Program-made: the position numbers and the translations under genes
DNA from: XYD12-FULL-36-8 sp964391015
GTDB lineage: Bacteria > Bacteroidota > Ignavibacteria > Ignavibacteriales > Ignavibacteriaceae
Assembly: GCA_964391015.1 (NCBI GenBank)
Contig: CAYMKU010000008.1
Coordinates: 44,002-108,001 of the forward strand
Direction of reading: 5' to 3'
DNA length: 64,000 nt
The notes under the pieces: generated by a model
Told to the model about the DNA's origin: nothing
The model's input: the letters and a program-made list of their open reading frames with translations, nothing else
Databases searched by the model: none
Shown: in pieces, positions 45,012 through 53,924 of the stretch
How the letters are laid out: each line of letters begins with the position of its first letter
How positions within the stretch are numbered: the first letter of the stretch is position 1

Positions 45012-45214
45012 CTGGTTTGCCTCAAAGACTCAAAGGCTCAAAGGATTTTGTTTTTGACAGTTTTTTAACTTTGAGTCTTCGAGACTTTGAGGCAATTCAT
45101 GTTTTCAGACTGTACTGGTTTGCCTCAAAGACTCAAAGGCTCAAAGGATTTTGTTTTTGACAGTTTTTTAACTTTGAGTCTTCGAGACTTTGAGGCAATT
45201 CATGTTTTCAGACT
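45012..45214. repeat. tandem pair of 103-bp palindromic units
   Basis: The units 45012-45114 and 45115-45214 are almost identical. Each contains TTTGCCTCAAAGACTCAAAGG and the complementary ACTTTGAGTCTTCGAGACTTTGAGG, so each can fold into a long hairpin. The sequence style (AAGACTCAAAGGCTCAAAG) resembles the inside of the 22154-22282 element. Confidence 0.75.
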
Positions 45215-45323
45215 TTCTGTGGGGCTCGCTCCCGGCTCTTAATTAATTTCAAATTGAAAATATCAAACTATAAAATCTGTTTTCTCGTCTCATAATTCAT
45301 ACCCCATATCTCATAACTCCTCC

Positions 45324-48300
45324 TCACGGCTTCTTTACACTTACAAACGCCACAGAATTATTGTATGCGATGAGCACATCGTCAAGATCAGTCTGGTTAT
45401 TTCCGGTTAGATCTGTAATTACATAGCCCGAAACAAAACTGTTTGCATCATTATTGATTTGTATGATATCATTCAGATCGATTGCACCATCATGATTTAC
45501 ATCTCCGCCGTATACAGCGTATTCAACCGGAGATGCATCAACCTGAGTAATGTTGTCACCGAATGCTTTTGCTGCTGATGTTGTGAAGTCATAGTTCATC
45601 AGACCACCGGTAAAAGTCTGTGTCGTCTTGCTCCAGGTTTCCAATGAATTCCTGTGACGGATCTGCAGGTAGTAATTGCCTCCATTTAAAACGTTCGTAA
45701 AGTAAAGAGATGTCTGACCGTTTGAATTCAAAAACCCTTTGGATGAGTCTATTGCCGCAAAAGGTGCAGTTCCGTTTCTTACAAAAACAGTAACCGTGTC
45801 AGACATCAATGCATTTGTTGAAGAGTTATAAAAGCCCTGCATCAGCATGGTAAGATTGAGAGTTTTGTTCAATGTTGTTCCGTCGCTTGGCCTGAAATTT
45901 CCATGCGGCATAGTAATGTAATTGTTATAATATTTCCAAGGTCCAAATTTCTGATACGGATTGTTTACAAGATCATACTGAACTCTCGCCCGCCATTTGT
46001 AAAGCTTGCCTGTTTGCAGTCCTGTGATGTCCTTTGTAAGATCAGCGCCTGTAAGTCCGAGATCAGTAAAATTGCCAGTTCCCGAAACTGCCGTTCCGTA
46101 TGTGATAATCCCTCCGCTGAAGGGGACTCCGTTTGTCTTGTATTCATAAGCGATTTTACCATCTGACTTTCCGAACGGGCTCTTTCCGTGCAAACTGAAC
46201 TTCACGCCGCCGTTGACGTTTGTAAGTCCGCCTGAACTTACAACAGTGCTTGTTGACGGCCTGTATTGCTGGATGTTTGTCCTTCTTCCGTCCGAACTGT
46301 TTCCGTAATACATGAATACTCTGCCTTCATTGGCTTCAACATTCGTAAATCTGTTAGCTCCGACCACTACATCAGAATATCCATCGCCGTTTACATCTCC
46401 AGCAGATGAAACGGAAGCTCCGAATCCTGATGATGCAAGATCGCTTTCAGCAGTCCAGCTGGAGGCAGAGCCGGGTCCTGTTGGAGAACCGTGAAAGACG
46501 TACGCTCTTCCTTCATCTGTCTGACCGTTGTCATAGTTCACTGCACCAACAACTACGTCAGAATATCCGTCGCCGTTTACATCCCCGGCTGAGGCTACTG
46601 AAAATCCGAAGTTTGAAAGGCTCTGGTTGTTTTCTGCGCTCCAGTTTGAAACAGCTGAAAGCCCTGATGAAGAACCAAGGTATGCAAATGCTCCGCCTTC
46701 CTCCGTCTGACCATTACCATAGTATGGTGCTCCAACAATGACATCGCTGTAACCATCACCGTTAATATCACCTGCACCGGCTACGCTGAATCCAAACTGT
46801 GCTCCGGTTACATTGATCTCCAAAAGAGTTGGTGAGCCTGATATACCGGTAACCGAACCATAGTAAACAATTGCACGGCCTTCATCATTCTGCCCGTTAT
46901 CGAAAGTGTTTGCGCCGGCTATTATATCACTGTATCCGTCGCCATTGACATCACCTGCAGAAGCAACAGAATATCCTAACCCGGCATCGGTCTGATTTCC
47001 CTCAATTATAAGGACCGGCGAAGTATTAAGACCTGAAGCATCTCCGTGATAAATATAAACCATACCTTCATTATCATTTCCCATACCCTGTTCAGCATTT
47101 GATGCGCCAATGATCACATCGGAATATCCGTCACCGTTGACATCGCCCGCAGAGGCGACACTATTTCCATAGTTGAAATTTAATGAATTACCAACTATGG
47201 TATAATTCCATAAAGCTCCCGGTCCAGTTGATGAACCATGAAAAAAATATGCTCTGCCTGCATTTGTCAAATAGGTGTTTGCTCCGACTATCAAATCAGA
47301 ATAACCGTCACCGTTTATGTCTCCTGCTGTTGAAACAGAAAATCCGAATTGCGCGCCGGCTGAATTACTTTCGCATGTCCAGGCAGGCGTGGAACTTAGT
47401 CCTGCATCGGAGCCGTAGTAAAGAAATACTTTACCTTCGTCATTCTGTCCGTTGTCAAAAAGATATGCTCCCACTATTATATCACTGTAGCTGTCTCCGT
47501 TCACATCTCCTGCTGAAGAGATGCTCCAGCCATATGATGAATTATTCTGATTACTTTCTCCGGTCCAGTTTGCGGAAGAACTTAAACCTGCGGAAGAACC
47601 TGTGTACAGAAAGACCTTGCCCTGATTTTGCAGGTTAACATCAAAGTATGATGCCCCGGCAATTATGTCGGAGAAACCATCTCCGTTTACATCACCGGCA
47701 AGAGTAACGCAACTTCCGAACTCCGCGGATTGCTGGTTTTCTTCAACAGACCAGTCAGCGTTGGATGGATTACCTGCGGCACCAAGCCCCGAAGCGGAAC
47801 CAAAGTATGCAAAGATCTTTCCTTCAACGCCGTTATCCGATCTGAAACCTCTTGCTCCAATGAGCACGTCAGCATAGCCGTCACCATTCGGGTCACCCGC
47901 GGTTGACACAAATGTACCGAAGAAACAGTCAAGCGATCCTCCTTCCGCTGTCCATGCAGGATTTAAAACGAGTCCTGATCCTGAGCCGCGGTACAAATAG
48001 ACTACACCTTCACCTGCTTGTCCGTTGCTGTAATACTGAGCTGCGACAATCACATCGCTGTATCCGTCGTTGTCCACATCACCGGCAGTTGATACACAAT
48101 TGCCATAATCCGATTCAGCCTGAGTTGAAGACTGTATAAAATTCGCCGTGGCAGGAAGTCCACTTGCCGATCCGTAATAAGCATGTACCCTTCCTTGCGT
48201 CAGATAATCCGGTTCACCTATAATTACATCTCCGTAGCCATCACCGTTTACATCTCCTGCGGCAGATACAGACATACCGAAACTGCCGTAGGCTGTTACA

Positions 48301-49724
48301 TTGTCCCATGTCCTCGCAGGCGTGAGACCAAGACCTGTTGCCGAGCCGTGAAACACATCAACCAGTCCGGCATCTTCTCCGGGGAAATCATTTCCCGGAG
48401 CCCCGATCAGAATATCGCTGTAACCGTCACCGTTCACATCGCCTGCTGAGGAAACTGACCAGCCGTAAGATTCTCCTGCCTGTGTTCCTGCTTTTATCCA
48501 GTTTGCAGTGTTTCCCGGACCAGTTGCAGAGCCGTAATACACCTGCACTCTACCTTTGGAGAGAGGATCTCCCCATCCAGTTTCGCTGATTATGAAGTCG
48601 CTGTAACCGTCGCCGTTCACATCACCGGCTGTTGCAACACACAAACCAAAATTGCTTCCTTTAACTGATCCCGTCTTTGTCCATCCCGGCGCAGAGCTGA
48701 GACCGGTGACAGAGCCGAAATATAAGTATGCTTTTCCCTGAGAATTTGGTCCGAACTGATTTGCCCCCACTAATACATCGGAATATCCGTCACCATTCAC
48801 ATCTCCCGCCGTGGCAACACTGATTCCAAAGTTCTCGCTTGCTTCTTCTCCTGCAGCCGACCAGACAGATGAACTTGATATCGGATCTATGGTAACAGGA
48901 TAAACTGCTTCCTCATCGTTCACTACTATAGAAAATTCTTTAATCATACTTGATGCTCTTTTCTTTCGTTCAAAGAAAGCCCGAAGAACTTTTCCTTCAG
49001 CATCCCATACTTTCAGAGAAGAATATTTCATTTTCTCCTCTCCCTTGTCATTCTTGAACATCAGGGCGTCAGCGCCAACAATCATCTTTAACCTTGTTTC
49101 CACTGCAAGTTCCAGTCTTAACTTACCCTCACCGGCAGGTCTTTGTTTTATGATGAAATCCTGACGCATGCCCTCTTCGGTGTTGGTGTAATCAATTCTC
49201 ATTTTATCATTCTCGATCCAGGCTTTATTGCCGGATGACTGAATTGATTTCTCTTTAATTTGTAATTCGTCATTTGTAATTCTCATGCTTATTTCAAATT
49301 CTTCTATTTCTTCATATGTTTTATCATCATCTTTAAGTGATTTGTCATTTATGTCAAACTTGGGAATTTTTGCATCCCTGGTCTGTGCATTAAATCCGTT
49401 CTTATGATAAACGAAACGGAGATTGTTTCTGCGGTTTGGCGACTGATATGTCCCGAGTTCTTCAGAGAAAGTAATATTGTACTCGTCTTTCTGAATTTCC
49501 TCTATTGCATTCTGATACCAGCTTTGGTCAATTACCTTTTCACCGGACTGCAGATTGTTTTTCTTTGAATCATTTTTTATTATTTCTGCAAATGAAGGCG
49601 CAGAAGGACAATAAAATTTCAGCAGGTTATTATTACAGGAAAATGTGTTATCTGTATTGCTTTCCTCATTAAAGCTGTATCCGAGGAAAAGAACAGATGA
49701 AAGGATTAAGATTAATGTTTTCAT
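45324..49724 (-). CDS. giant exported FG-GAP (integrin-alpha-like) propeller protein with dockerin-like end
   Basis: 1466 residues. A signal peptide (1-19) precedes about 270 residues of unassigned N-terminal region. Fourteen repeats follow with the core GDVNGDGYSDVLVGA preceded by FGxSVASA, the calcium-binding FG-GAP/VCBS pattern, enough for two seven-bladed propellers. A fibronectin-like region comes next. The last 60 residues, GDVNHDGAIDLNDI and DLTGNNQTDLDDV, form two EF-hand-like dockerin loops. No T9SS type A tail is visible, so attachment may use the dockerin-like module. Its size and repeats suggest an adhesin. A 70-residue gene lies 18 bases upstream. Confidence 0.85.
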   Translation of the reverse strand: MKTLILILSSVLFLGYSFNEESNTDNTFSCNNNLLKFYCPSAPSFAEIIKNDSKKNNLQSGEKVIDQSWYQNAIEEIQKDEYNITFSEELGTYQSPNRRNNLRFVYHKNGFNAQTRDAKIPKFDINDKSLKDDDKTYEEIEEFEISMRITNDELQIKEKSIQSSGNKAWIENDKMRIDYTNTEEGMRQDFIIKQRPAGEGKLRLELAVETRLKMIVGADALMFKNDKGEEKMKYSSLKVWDAEGKVLRAFFERKKRASSMIKEFSIVVNDEEAVYPVTIDPISSSSVWSAAGEEASENFGISVATAGDVNGDGYSDVLVGANQFGPNSQGKAYLYFGSVTGLSSAPGWTKTGSVKGSNFGLCVATAGDVNGDGYSDFIISETGWGDPLSKGRVQVYYGSATGPGNTANWIKAGTQAGESYGWSVSSAGDVNGDGYSDILIGAPGNDFPGEDAGLVDVFHGSATGLGLTPARTWDNVTAYGSFGMSVSAAGDVNGDGYGDVIIGEPDYLTQGRVHAYYGSASGLPATANFIQSSTQAESDYGNCVSTAGDVDNDGYSDVIVAAQYYSNGQAGEGVVYLYRGSGSGLVLNPAWTAEGGSLDCFFGTFVSTAGDPNGDGYADVLIGARGFRSDNGVEGKIFAYFGSASGLGAAGNPSNADWSVEENQQSAEFGSCVTLAGDVNGDGFSDIIAGASYFDVNLQNQGKVFLYTGSSAGLSSSANWTGESNQNNSSYGWSISSAGDVNGDSYSDIIVGAYLFDNGQNDEGKVFLYYGSDAGLSSTPAWTCESNSAGAQFGFSVSTAGDINGDGYSDLIVGANTYLTNAGRAYFFHGSSTGPGALWNYTIVGNSLNFNYGNSVASAGDVNGDGYSDVIIGASNAEQGMGNDNEGMVYIYHGDASGLNTSPVLIIEGNQTDAGLGYSVASAGDVNGDGYSDIIAGANTFDNGQNDEGRAIVYYGSVTGISGSPTLLEINVTGAQFGFSVAGAGDINGDGYSDVIVGAPYYGNGQTEEGGAFAYLGSSSGLSAVSNWSAENNQSLSNFGFSVASAGDVNGDGYSDVVVGAVNYDNGQTDEGRAYVFHGSPTGPGSASSWTAESDLASSGFGASVSSAGDVNGDGYSDVVVGANRFTNVEANEGRVFMYYGNSSDGRRTNIQQYRPSTSTVVSSGGLTNVNGGVKFSLHGKSPFGKSDGKIAYEYKTNGVPFSGGIITYGTAVSGTGNFTDLGLTGADLTKDITGLQTGKLYKWRARVQYDLVNNPYQKFGPWKYYNNYITMPHGNFRPSDGTTLNKTLNLTMLMQGFYNSSTNALMSDTVTVFVRNGTAPFAAIDSSKGFLNSNGQTSLYFTNVLNGGNYYLQIRHRNSLETWSKTTQTFTGGLMNYDFTTSAAKAFGDNITQVDASPVEYAVYGGDVNHDGAIDLNDIIQINNDANSFVSGYVITDLTGNNQTDLDDVLIAYNNSVAFVSVKKP

Positions 49725-49742
49725 TTTGCTATTTGTTTTAGT

Positions 49743-49955
49743 TTATGAATTATTTGATTTATATTTTAATATTATTTCACTGATCTCTTTTTCCAGTAAA
49801 GACATATCATCCGGATTATTTTTCCTTATACTCAACTCCGCTCTTGCCGAGAGATTTATCATGCTGAAAAGCTCTCCTTCAGATTCAACTTTTATGGATC
49901 GACTGATGATCTCATTTAAAACCTTTATCATCTCATGTATGTCTGTTTTTCTCAT
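49743..49955 (-). CDS. small helical protein upstream of the FG-GAP gene
   Basis: 70 residues, highly charged and helical: TDIHEMIKVLNEIISRSIKV, followed by LFSMINLSARAELSIRKNNP and LLEKEISEIILKYK. No signal peptide. It lies 18 bases before the large exported-protein gene in the same direction, so both may share a transcript. It is divergent from the helical paralog at 50118. No family recognised; a small regulator is one possibility. No strong ribosome binding site is seen. Confidence 0.5.
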   Translation of the reverse strand: MRKTDIHEMIKVLNEIISRSIKVESEGELFSMINLSARAELSIRKNNPDDMSLLEKEISEIILKYKSNNS

Positions 49956-50117
49956 AGTTCAAATTAATTTCGTCAAAATTATGAACGTTGTACATTTAAT
50001 GCAAAGAAAGTTTTTTCAATTTATTATTCAAAAATTATCTTCAAATACTGAAAATTATATAAATTAGAAGTGATTAATCAACTTTTTTTATTTAATTTAT
50101 TATTCTAATCTGAAGCA

Positions 50118-51605
50118 ATGAAATACAAAGACACAAAGCTAATTTCCTTTCTTAGTACATTTTCAAAAGATGAATTGAATGATTTTGAAAAATATTTATC
50201 GCAGCAATATTTCAGGCAGAAGCGGGATGTTCTTCCCTTATACAAAGTACTGAAGAAGCTTCATCCGGAATTTTTAAAAGATGATTTTAGCGAAGAAAAA
50301 GTTATAAAGAATCTTTATCGGGGAAGCAATTACTCACCGGCTAAGCATAAAAATGATTTCAGAGCCCTTTCATCATATCTTTTGAAATCAGTTGAAGATT
50401 ATTTATTCCTTGCACGCCTCAGGGAAAATAAGGTACTGAAGAACAGAATTTTGCTGAAGGAGATACTTGACAGAAACCTTTCAAAGAATTATTCCCATTA
50501 TCTGGACAAGGCATATAAAGAAATTAAATCCGATGAAGAGATTTATGGATTTGATATACTTGAAAAGTTTCATCTCGAAAGACTGAACTCAAGATACTAT
50601 GCATCGGTTATGGATATGAAAAATTATTTCAGACACAGTTTTACAGCCTTTGAAAATATTTCTTCACACTTCTGGCTTGATCTGATAAGTTCGGCAAAAC
50701 TTATGCTGCTCGGGTACGACAATATGAACATACGTCCGGAGAATGACATACTCAGTAAACTGTTGAATTCAGTTGATATGAATAAGATACTAAAGATTTA
50801 TGAAGGGACAGAATATTATACTTACCTTTATTTCTATTATAACATCTATAAATGTCTGGAGAATAAACGGGACCTTTCATACTATCAAAAAGCGAAAAAA
50901 ATATTCTTTGACAACAAATCTTCAATCAGCCGTCATGATATGAACTATTTCTATGCTGATATGATTGCGGTTACTCTTATCGGCACTGAAAGCATGTACG
51001 CTGATATGAAGAAGGAGCTTTTCTTTGTATTAAAAAATTGTCTCCGGGATAAAGCCTATAAACTTTCCGATGGGGATTTCATGCATCCTAATTTATACCG
51101 CAACTGCATTATTTGTGCGGAATTTCTGAAGGAATATGACTGGGCGGATGAATTTATAAAAACTTATACCCATGAACTGAATCCGGAATACAGGCAGAGC
51201 ATGAGTAACTATTCAAGCGCAATGATAAATTACGCCAGGGGAAACTATGATAAAGCGCTTGAGTTCATTTCAAATATCAGTTACGAGCATGCATTTTCAA
51301 AGACGGATGTTAAAATTCTGACTTTACGGATTTATTATGAATTAAATCTTTACGAGCAGTCGGTTTATCTTGCTGATACATTTAAGCATCATATTAAAAT
51401 TTCTCCGCATCTGAACACAGATGTCAGAGCCGGATCATTGAATTACATAAACTACTATCTTAAAATTTTCAGGATAAAAACGGATGTAAATAAATCGCTT
51501 CATAAAGATTTAACTTATCTTAAAAAACAGATGGATAAGGAGAAAGATCTTATTCAGAAAAAATGGCTTAATGAAAAACTTGAAGAGTTAAGAAATATGG
51601 ATTAA
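50118..51605 (+). CDS. helical TPR-like protein, paralog family member 3
   Basis: 495 residues, all-helical, no signal peptide. The N-terminal block is the weaker member of the family: LNDFEKYLSQQYFRQKRD, then VLKKLHPEF and FRALSSYLLKSVEDYLF align with the 13776 and 25388 proteins. The C-terminal half (YDKALEFISNISYEHAFSK, YELNLYEQSVYLADTF) again suggests TPR-like pairs. It is head-to-head with the FG-GAP unit. Base use is somewhat richer in G+C than its two paralogs, which may mean a different origin. Confidence 0.75.
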   Translation: MKYKDTKLISFLSTFSKDELNDFEKYLSQQYFRQKRDVLPLYKVLKKLHPEFLKDDFSEEKVIKNLYRGSNYSPAKHKNDFRALSSYLLKSVEDYLFLARLRENKVLKNRILLKEILDRNLSKNYSHYLDKAYKEIKSDEEIYGFDILEKFHLERLNSRYYASVMDMKNYFRHSFTAFENISSHFWLDLISSAKLMLLGYDNMNIRPENDILSKLLNSVDMNKILKIYEGTEYYTYLYFYYNIYKCLENKRDLSYYQKAKKIFFDNKSSISRHDMNYFYADMIAVTLIGTESMYADMKKELFFVLKNCLRDKAYKLSDGDFMHPNLYRNCIICAEFLKEYDWADEFIKTYTHELNPEYRQSMSNYSSAMINYARGNYDKALEFISNISYEHAFSKTDVKILTLRIYYELNLYEQSVYLADTFKHHIKISPHLNTDVRAGSLNYINYYLKIFRIKTDVNKSLHKDLTYLKKQMDKEKDLIQKKWLNEKLEELRNMD

Positions 51606-51637
51606 GGATAAGACTAATATTTTTAATATCAAATGAA

Positions 51638-51664
51638 AAGCCGGAGGAATATATGCTCCGGCTT
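51638..51664. terminator. hairpin after the 50118 gene
   Basis: AAGCCGGAG (51638-51646) pairs exactly with CTCCGGCTT (51656-51664). The + strand tail is CAACACC, not a T-run, because the TTCAACACC repeat begins right at the stem end. The complement does have TTTT. The + strand tail may have been replaced by the repeat. Confidence 0.5.
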
Positions 51665-51703
51665 CAACACCACTCGTTCCCAAGCCCCCAGACTGTCCGA
51701 AAA
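51663..51703 (+). repeat. TTCAACACCACTCGTTCCC repeat, copy 2
   Basis: Second copy of the 44961-45004 unit, abutting the terminator stem of the 50118 gene. Between 51704 and 51966 there is a degraded tRNA-Lys end (51759) but no gene. Confidence 0.6.
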
Positions 51704-51758
51704 CTAAAAATTTAGCATATCAATGATGATAACGGCGGAAAATTTGAAATGTAAAAAA

Positions 51759-51787
51759 GGTCGGGGTTCGAGTTCTCTCGGACGTAC
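51759..51787 (+). repeat. degraded tRNA-Lys 3' end
   Basis: GGTCGGGGTTCGAGT, then a TCTCTCGGACGTAC stretch, matches the T-arm and acceptor of tRNA-Lys with several changes. Possible old attachment-site remnant. Confidence 0.5.
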
Positions 51788-51966
51788 TTCGCTCCAATTA
51801 CAAATTTCAATTTGCAAATGTCAAATTGTTGTTGATAATAATTTAAAATTTAAAATTGTTTTTATCCGCTTCAATGTGCAATAATGTTGGAATTTCTGTT
51901 TGAAATGTATTCAAGAGTAAGTATTTATTTCTTTTATAGAAGTTAATTCAAGTGTTAAAAAAAGAA

Positions 51967-52227
51967 TTACTTATCATAATGAAACCTGCAGCTATAAATC
52001 AATATTTCATTATTATAATATTGATAAACCAGTCTGTGTTCTTGATCAATTCGCCGGGACCAGAATCCCTTTAAATCAAATTTCAGCGGTTCGGGTTTTC
52101 CAATTCCGGTAAAAGGATTTTTTTGAATATCTTTTATCAGGTCATTAATTTTTCGTAAAACTCGTATGTCATCTTTTTGCCAGGAAACATAATCCTCCCA
52201 TGCATTTTTTGAAAAAACAATTTTCAT
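51967..52227 (-). CDS. YoeB-like toxin
   Basis: 86 residues over the full length of the Txe/YoeB ribosome-dependent mRNA interferase family. The start KIVFSKNAWEDYVSWQKDD, the block FTGIGKPEPLKFDLKGFWSRRI and the end HRLVYQYYNNEILIYSCRFHY are the conserved family blocks, including the catalytic Glu, Arg, His and Tyr region. It cuts mRNA at the ribosome when free of antitoxin. It begins on the last base of the antitoxin stop codon, so the two are coupled. It lies 345 bases inside the second tRNA-Lys end. Confidence 0.9.
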   Translation of the reverse strand: MKIVFSKNAWEDYVSWQKDDIRVLRKINDLIKDIQKNPFTGIGKPEPLKFDLKGFWSRRIDQEHRLVYQYYNNEILIYSCRFHYDK

Positions 52228-52481
52228 TAGTCATCTATCAATTCTTTGGCGGTGGATTCACCATCTTTCATCTGTTTTATAGATTCATATAATCTGTCTG
52301 CATTTGATTTTGTGCTTAATAAGTGGACAGTCTCCATTATTGAATTGTATTCATCTAAAGATATTATCACTGATCCTTTCCCTGTTTTCCTTTTGATTAT
52401 AATAGTTTCATTATTGTCCTCAACGTTATCTAAGAATTCTTTTAATTTTGACCTGAATTCTGAAAAATTTGCTGCTATCAT
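52227..52481 (-). CDS. Phd/YefM-like antitoxin
   Basis: 84 residues. The start MIAANFSEFRSKLKEFLDNV and the block IIIKRKTGKGSVIISLDEYNSI are the Phd/YefM DNA-binding and dimer core, followed by the toxin-binding helical tail ESIKQMKDGESTAKELID. It neutralises the downstream toxin and represses the shared promoter. The stop overlaps the toxin start by one base. Family, order and length agree. The pair sits just inside the right tRNA-Lys repeat, mirroring the PIN pair at the left end. Confidence 0.9.
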   Translation of the reverse strand: MIAANFSEFRSKLKEFLDNVEDNNETIIIKRKTGKGSVIISLDEYNSIMETVHLLSTKSNADRLYESIKQMKDGESTAKELIDD

Positions 52482-52572
52482 ATATTTTATATTAATTACG
52501 TTCTTAATTAGGTACGATTATAAGACCTTTAATGAATATTATCAAGATAAAAGATATTAGGGTTTTATTAGA

Positions 52573-52600
52573 TCGGGGGTTCGAGTCCCCCAGGACGCAC
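52573..52600 (+). repeat. exact tRNA-Lys 3' end, candidate att site
   Basis: 28 bases identical to 16022-16049 (T-arm, acceptor and one flanking base of tRNA-Lys). The tRNA 5' half is absent, so this is a duplicated 3' end, as left by integration at a tRNA gene. The following TTCAATGTTCAATTATCAATG is close to the tRNA flank. Confidence 0.75.
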
Positions 52601-52743
52601 TTCTTTCAATGTTCAATTATCAATGATCAATGTTCAATTTGTTAATTACGGTTGAACATTTTTTATATATGTAAGGATTTTAGTTTCGTTTTTCCGAGCA
52701 ATGAGTTCGTCACCTTGGTGGTCACGCATTGTAATTGATGTAG

Positions 52744-52762
52744 CACAGGCTATCAGCCTGTG
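52744..52762. repeat. CACAGGCT palindrome
   Basis: CACAGGCT (52744-52751) and AGCCTGTG (52755-52762) form an 8-bp stem with a 3-base loop. A partial copy, GTAGCCTGTG, follows at about 52778. Nothing else of note between 52601 and 52913. Confidence 0.5.
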
Positions 52763-52913
52763 GATTGTTATTTGATGTAGCCTGTGAAAAATCAATAATC
52801 TTTTTAAAAATTTTAAAATTAAGATTATGAAATTCAAAACCAGTCAAATATTTTGGTGCTATATGATTTATAGTGGAAAATAAGTAGTTAAAATATTAGC
52901 TTTGCTGAAAAAA

Positions 52914-53301
52914 ATGAATAGCAAAGAGGTATTTCAACTAGCATTACAATTATCAGATCCATGGTACATTAAAGAAAATAGAGTTTAAGGAAACATCATT
53001 AGGAAGACAAGAACTTCATATTCATATTGAATGCAAAAAAGGATTTGTGTTTGAGTTGGAAAGTAGTGTTCATGATACTGTAGAAAGAACATGGCGTCAT
53101 CTTAATTTTTTCCAACATGAAAGTTATCTACACTGCAAAGTTCTTCGGATCAAATGCAAAGATGGAAAAGTAAAGACAGTACAGGTTCCGTGGGCAAGGA
53201 AAGGTAGCGGTTTTACACTTTTGTTTGAAGCCTATAGTATGGCAATGATAGAAGGAGAGATGCCAGTAAAAAAAGTATCAAATTTACTTGGTCCCCGCTG
53301 A
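52914..53301 (+). pseudogene. ISL3-family transposase remnant
   Basis: The first 24 codons (FQLALQLSDPWYIKENRV) end at a stop at 52986. Another frame then continues EFKETSLGRQELHIHIECKKG, VHDTVERTWRHLNFFQHESY, RIKC and TVQVPWARKGSGFTLLFEAY, ending VKKVSNLLGPR. These are the N-terminal blocks of ISL3 transposases. The usual CPxC zinc-finger pair is replaced by ELESS, and the catalytic DDE part is missing altogether. The gene is cut at the start of the first CCCGCTGAGTC palindrome (53291). Confidence 0.85.
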
Positions 53302-53359
53302 GTCTCCCGCTTGAGAAAATCCTGCATATAGCATACATTTAATGCGGGGACTCAGCGGG
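53291..53359. repeat. CCCGCTGAGTC palindrome, unit 1
   Basis: CCCCGCTGAGTCTCCCGC on the left pairs with GCGGGGACTCAGCGGG (53344-53359) on the right. The left arm carries TCTCCCGCTTGAGAA and the right arm ATGCGGGGACT, which allows orientation to be read. Unit 1 has the opposite orientation to units 2 and 3. Confidence 0.8.
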
Positions 53360-53508
53360 CTGATGAAATCAGTTTATCATCAATTTACAATCTGAACTTT
53401 GAATCTTCACCAAGATCATAAAATTTTGCACTGGAGTTTTCATATTCAAGATGATCTATGAGTATTCATTTACCGAAGACAGGATTTTTGTGAATGTAAT
53501 CATGTTAT

Positions 53509-53576
53509 CCCGCTGAGTCCCCGCATTGAACTTGAACTGTATTGAAGATTTCTCAAACGGGAGACTCAGCGGGGAC
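53509..53576. repeat. CCCGCTGAGTC palindrome, unit 2
   Basis: CCCGCTGAGTCCCCGCATTG pairs with AACGGGAGACTCAGCGGGGA, with a loop of about 28 bases. It is inverted relative to unit 1. The sequence between units is A+T-rich with no gene. Confidence 0.8.
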
Positions 53577-53688
53577 GATGAAGATTGAGTTCTATCCTAT
53601 TGACAAAAAAGTAAAATTCATTCCTAGTAATGAAATGATACGATCAGTCTTTAGATATTTGCACTCAGGCACAACAATAAATTTTTCT

Positions 53689-53759
53689 GTCCGCCGAGTC
53701 CCCGCATAAAAATAAAGATAAAATTTGAATTCTTGAAAAGCGGGAGACTCGTCGGAGAC
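53689..53759. repeat. CCCGCTGAGTC palindrome, unit 3
   Basis: GTCCGCCGAGTCCCCGC pairs with GCGGGAGACTCGTCGGAGAC, a diverged unit in the same orientation as unit 2. Paired changes (CGCTG to CGCCG with CAGCG to CGTCG) partly keep the stem. Confidence 0.75.
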
Positions 53760-53834
53760 AACTAATTATTTAATTAATTAGTTAATCATATAATTCAGAT
53801 TCATTGTTATTCCAGAAGTGAAGGTTCACGGTTT

Positions 53835-53873
53835 TGACTCTTAATCATTAAGTCGTAGGTTAGAATCCCCCAC
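53835..53873 (+). repeat. degraded tRNA-Lys 3' half
   Basis: GACTCTTAATCATTAAGTCG is followed by TAGGTTAGAATCCCCCAC. The anticodon arm is conserved while the T-arm has decayed. Confidence 0.55.
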
Positions 53874-53924
53874 TTCCAATTTTCTTTTTCTTAAAAACTT
53901 TAAGATGCAATTGATCAATGAAAA

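Noticed and set aside
52646..52837. 63-residue minus-strand frame
   Set aside because: It includes the CACAGGCT palindrome and low-complexity flank; no conserved block and no ribosome binding site.
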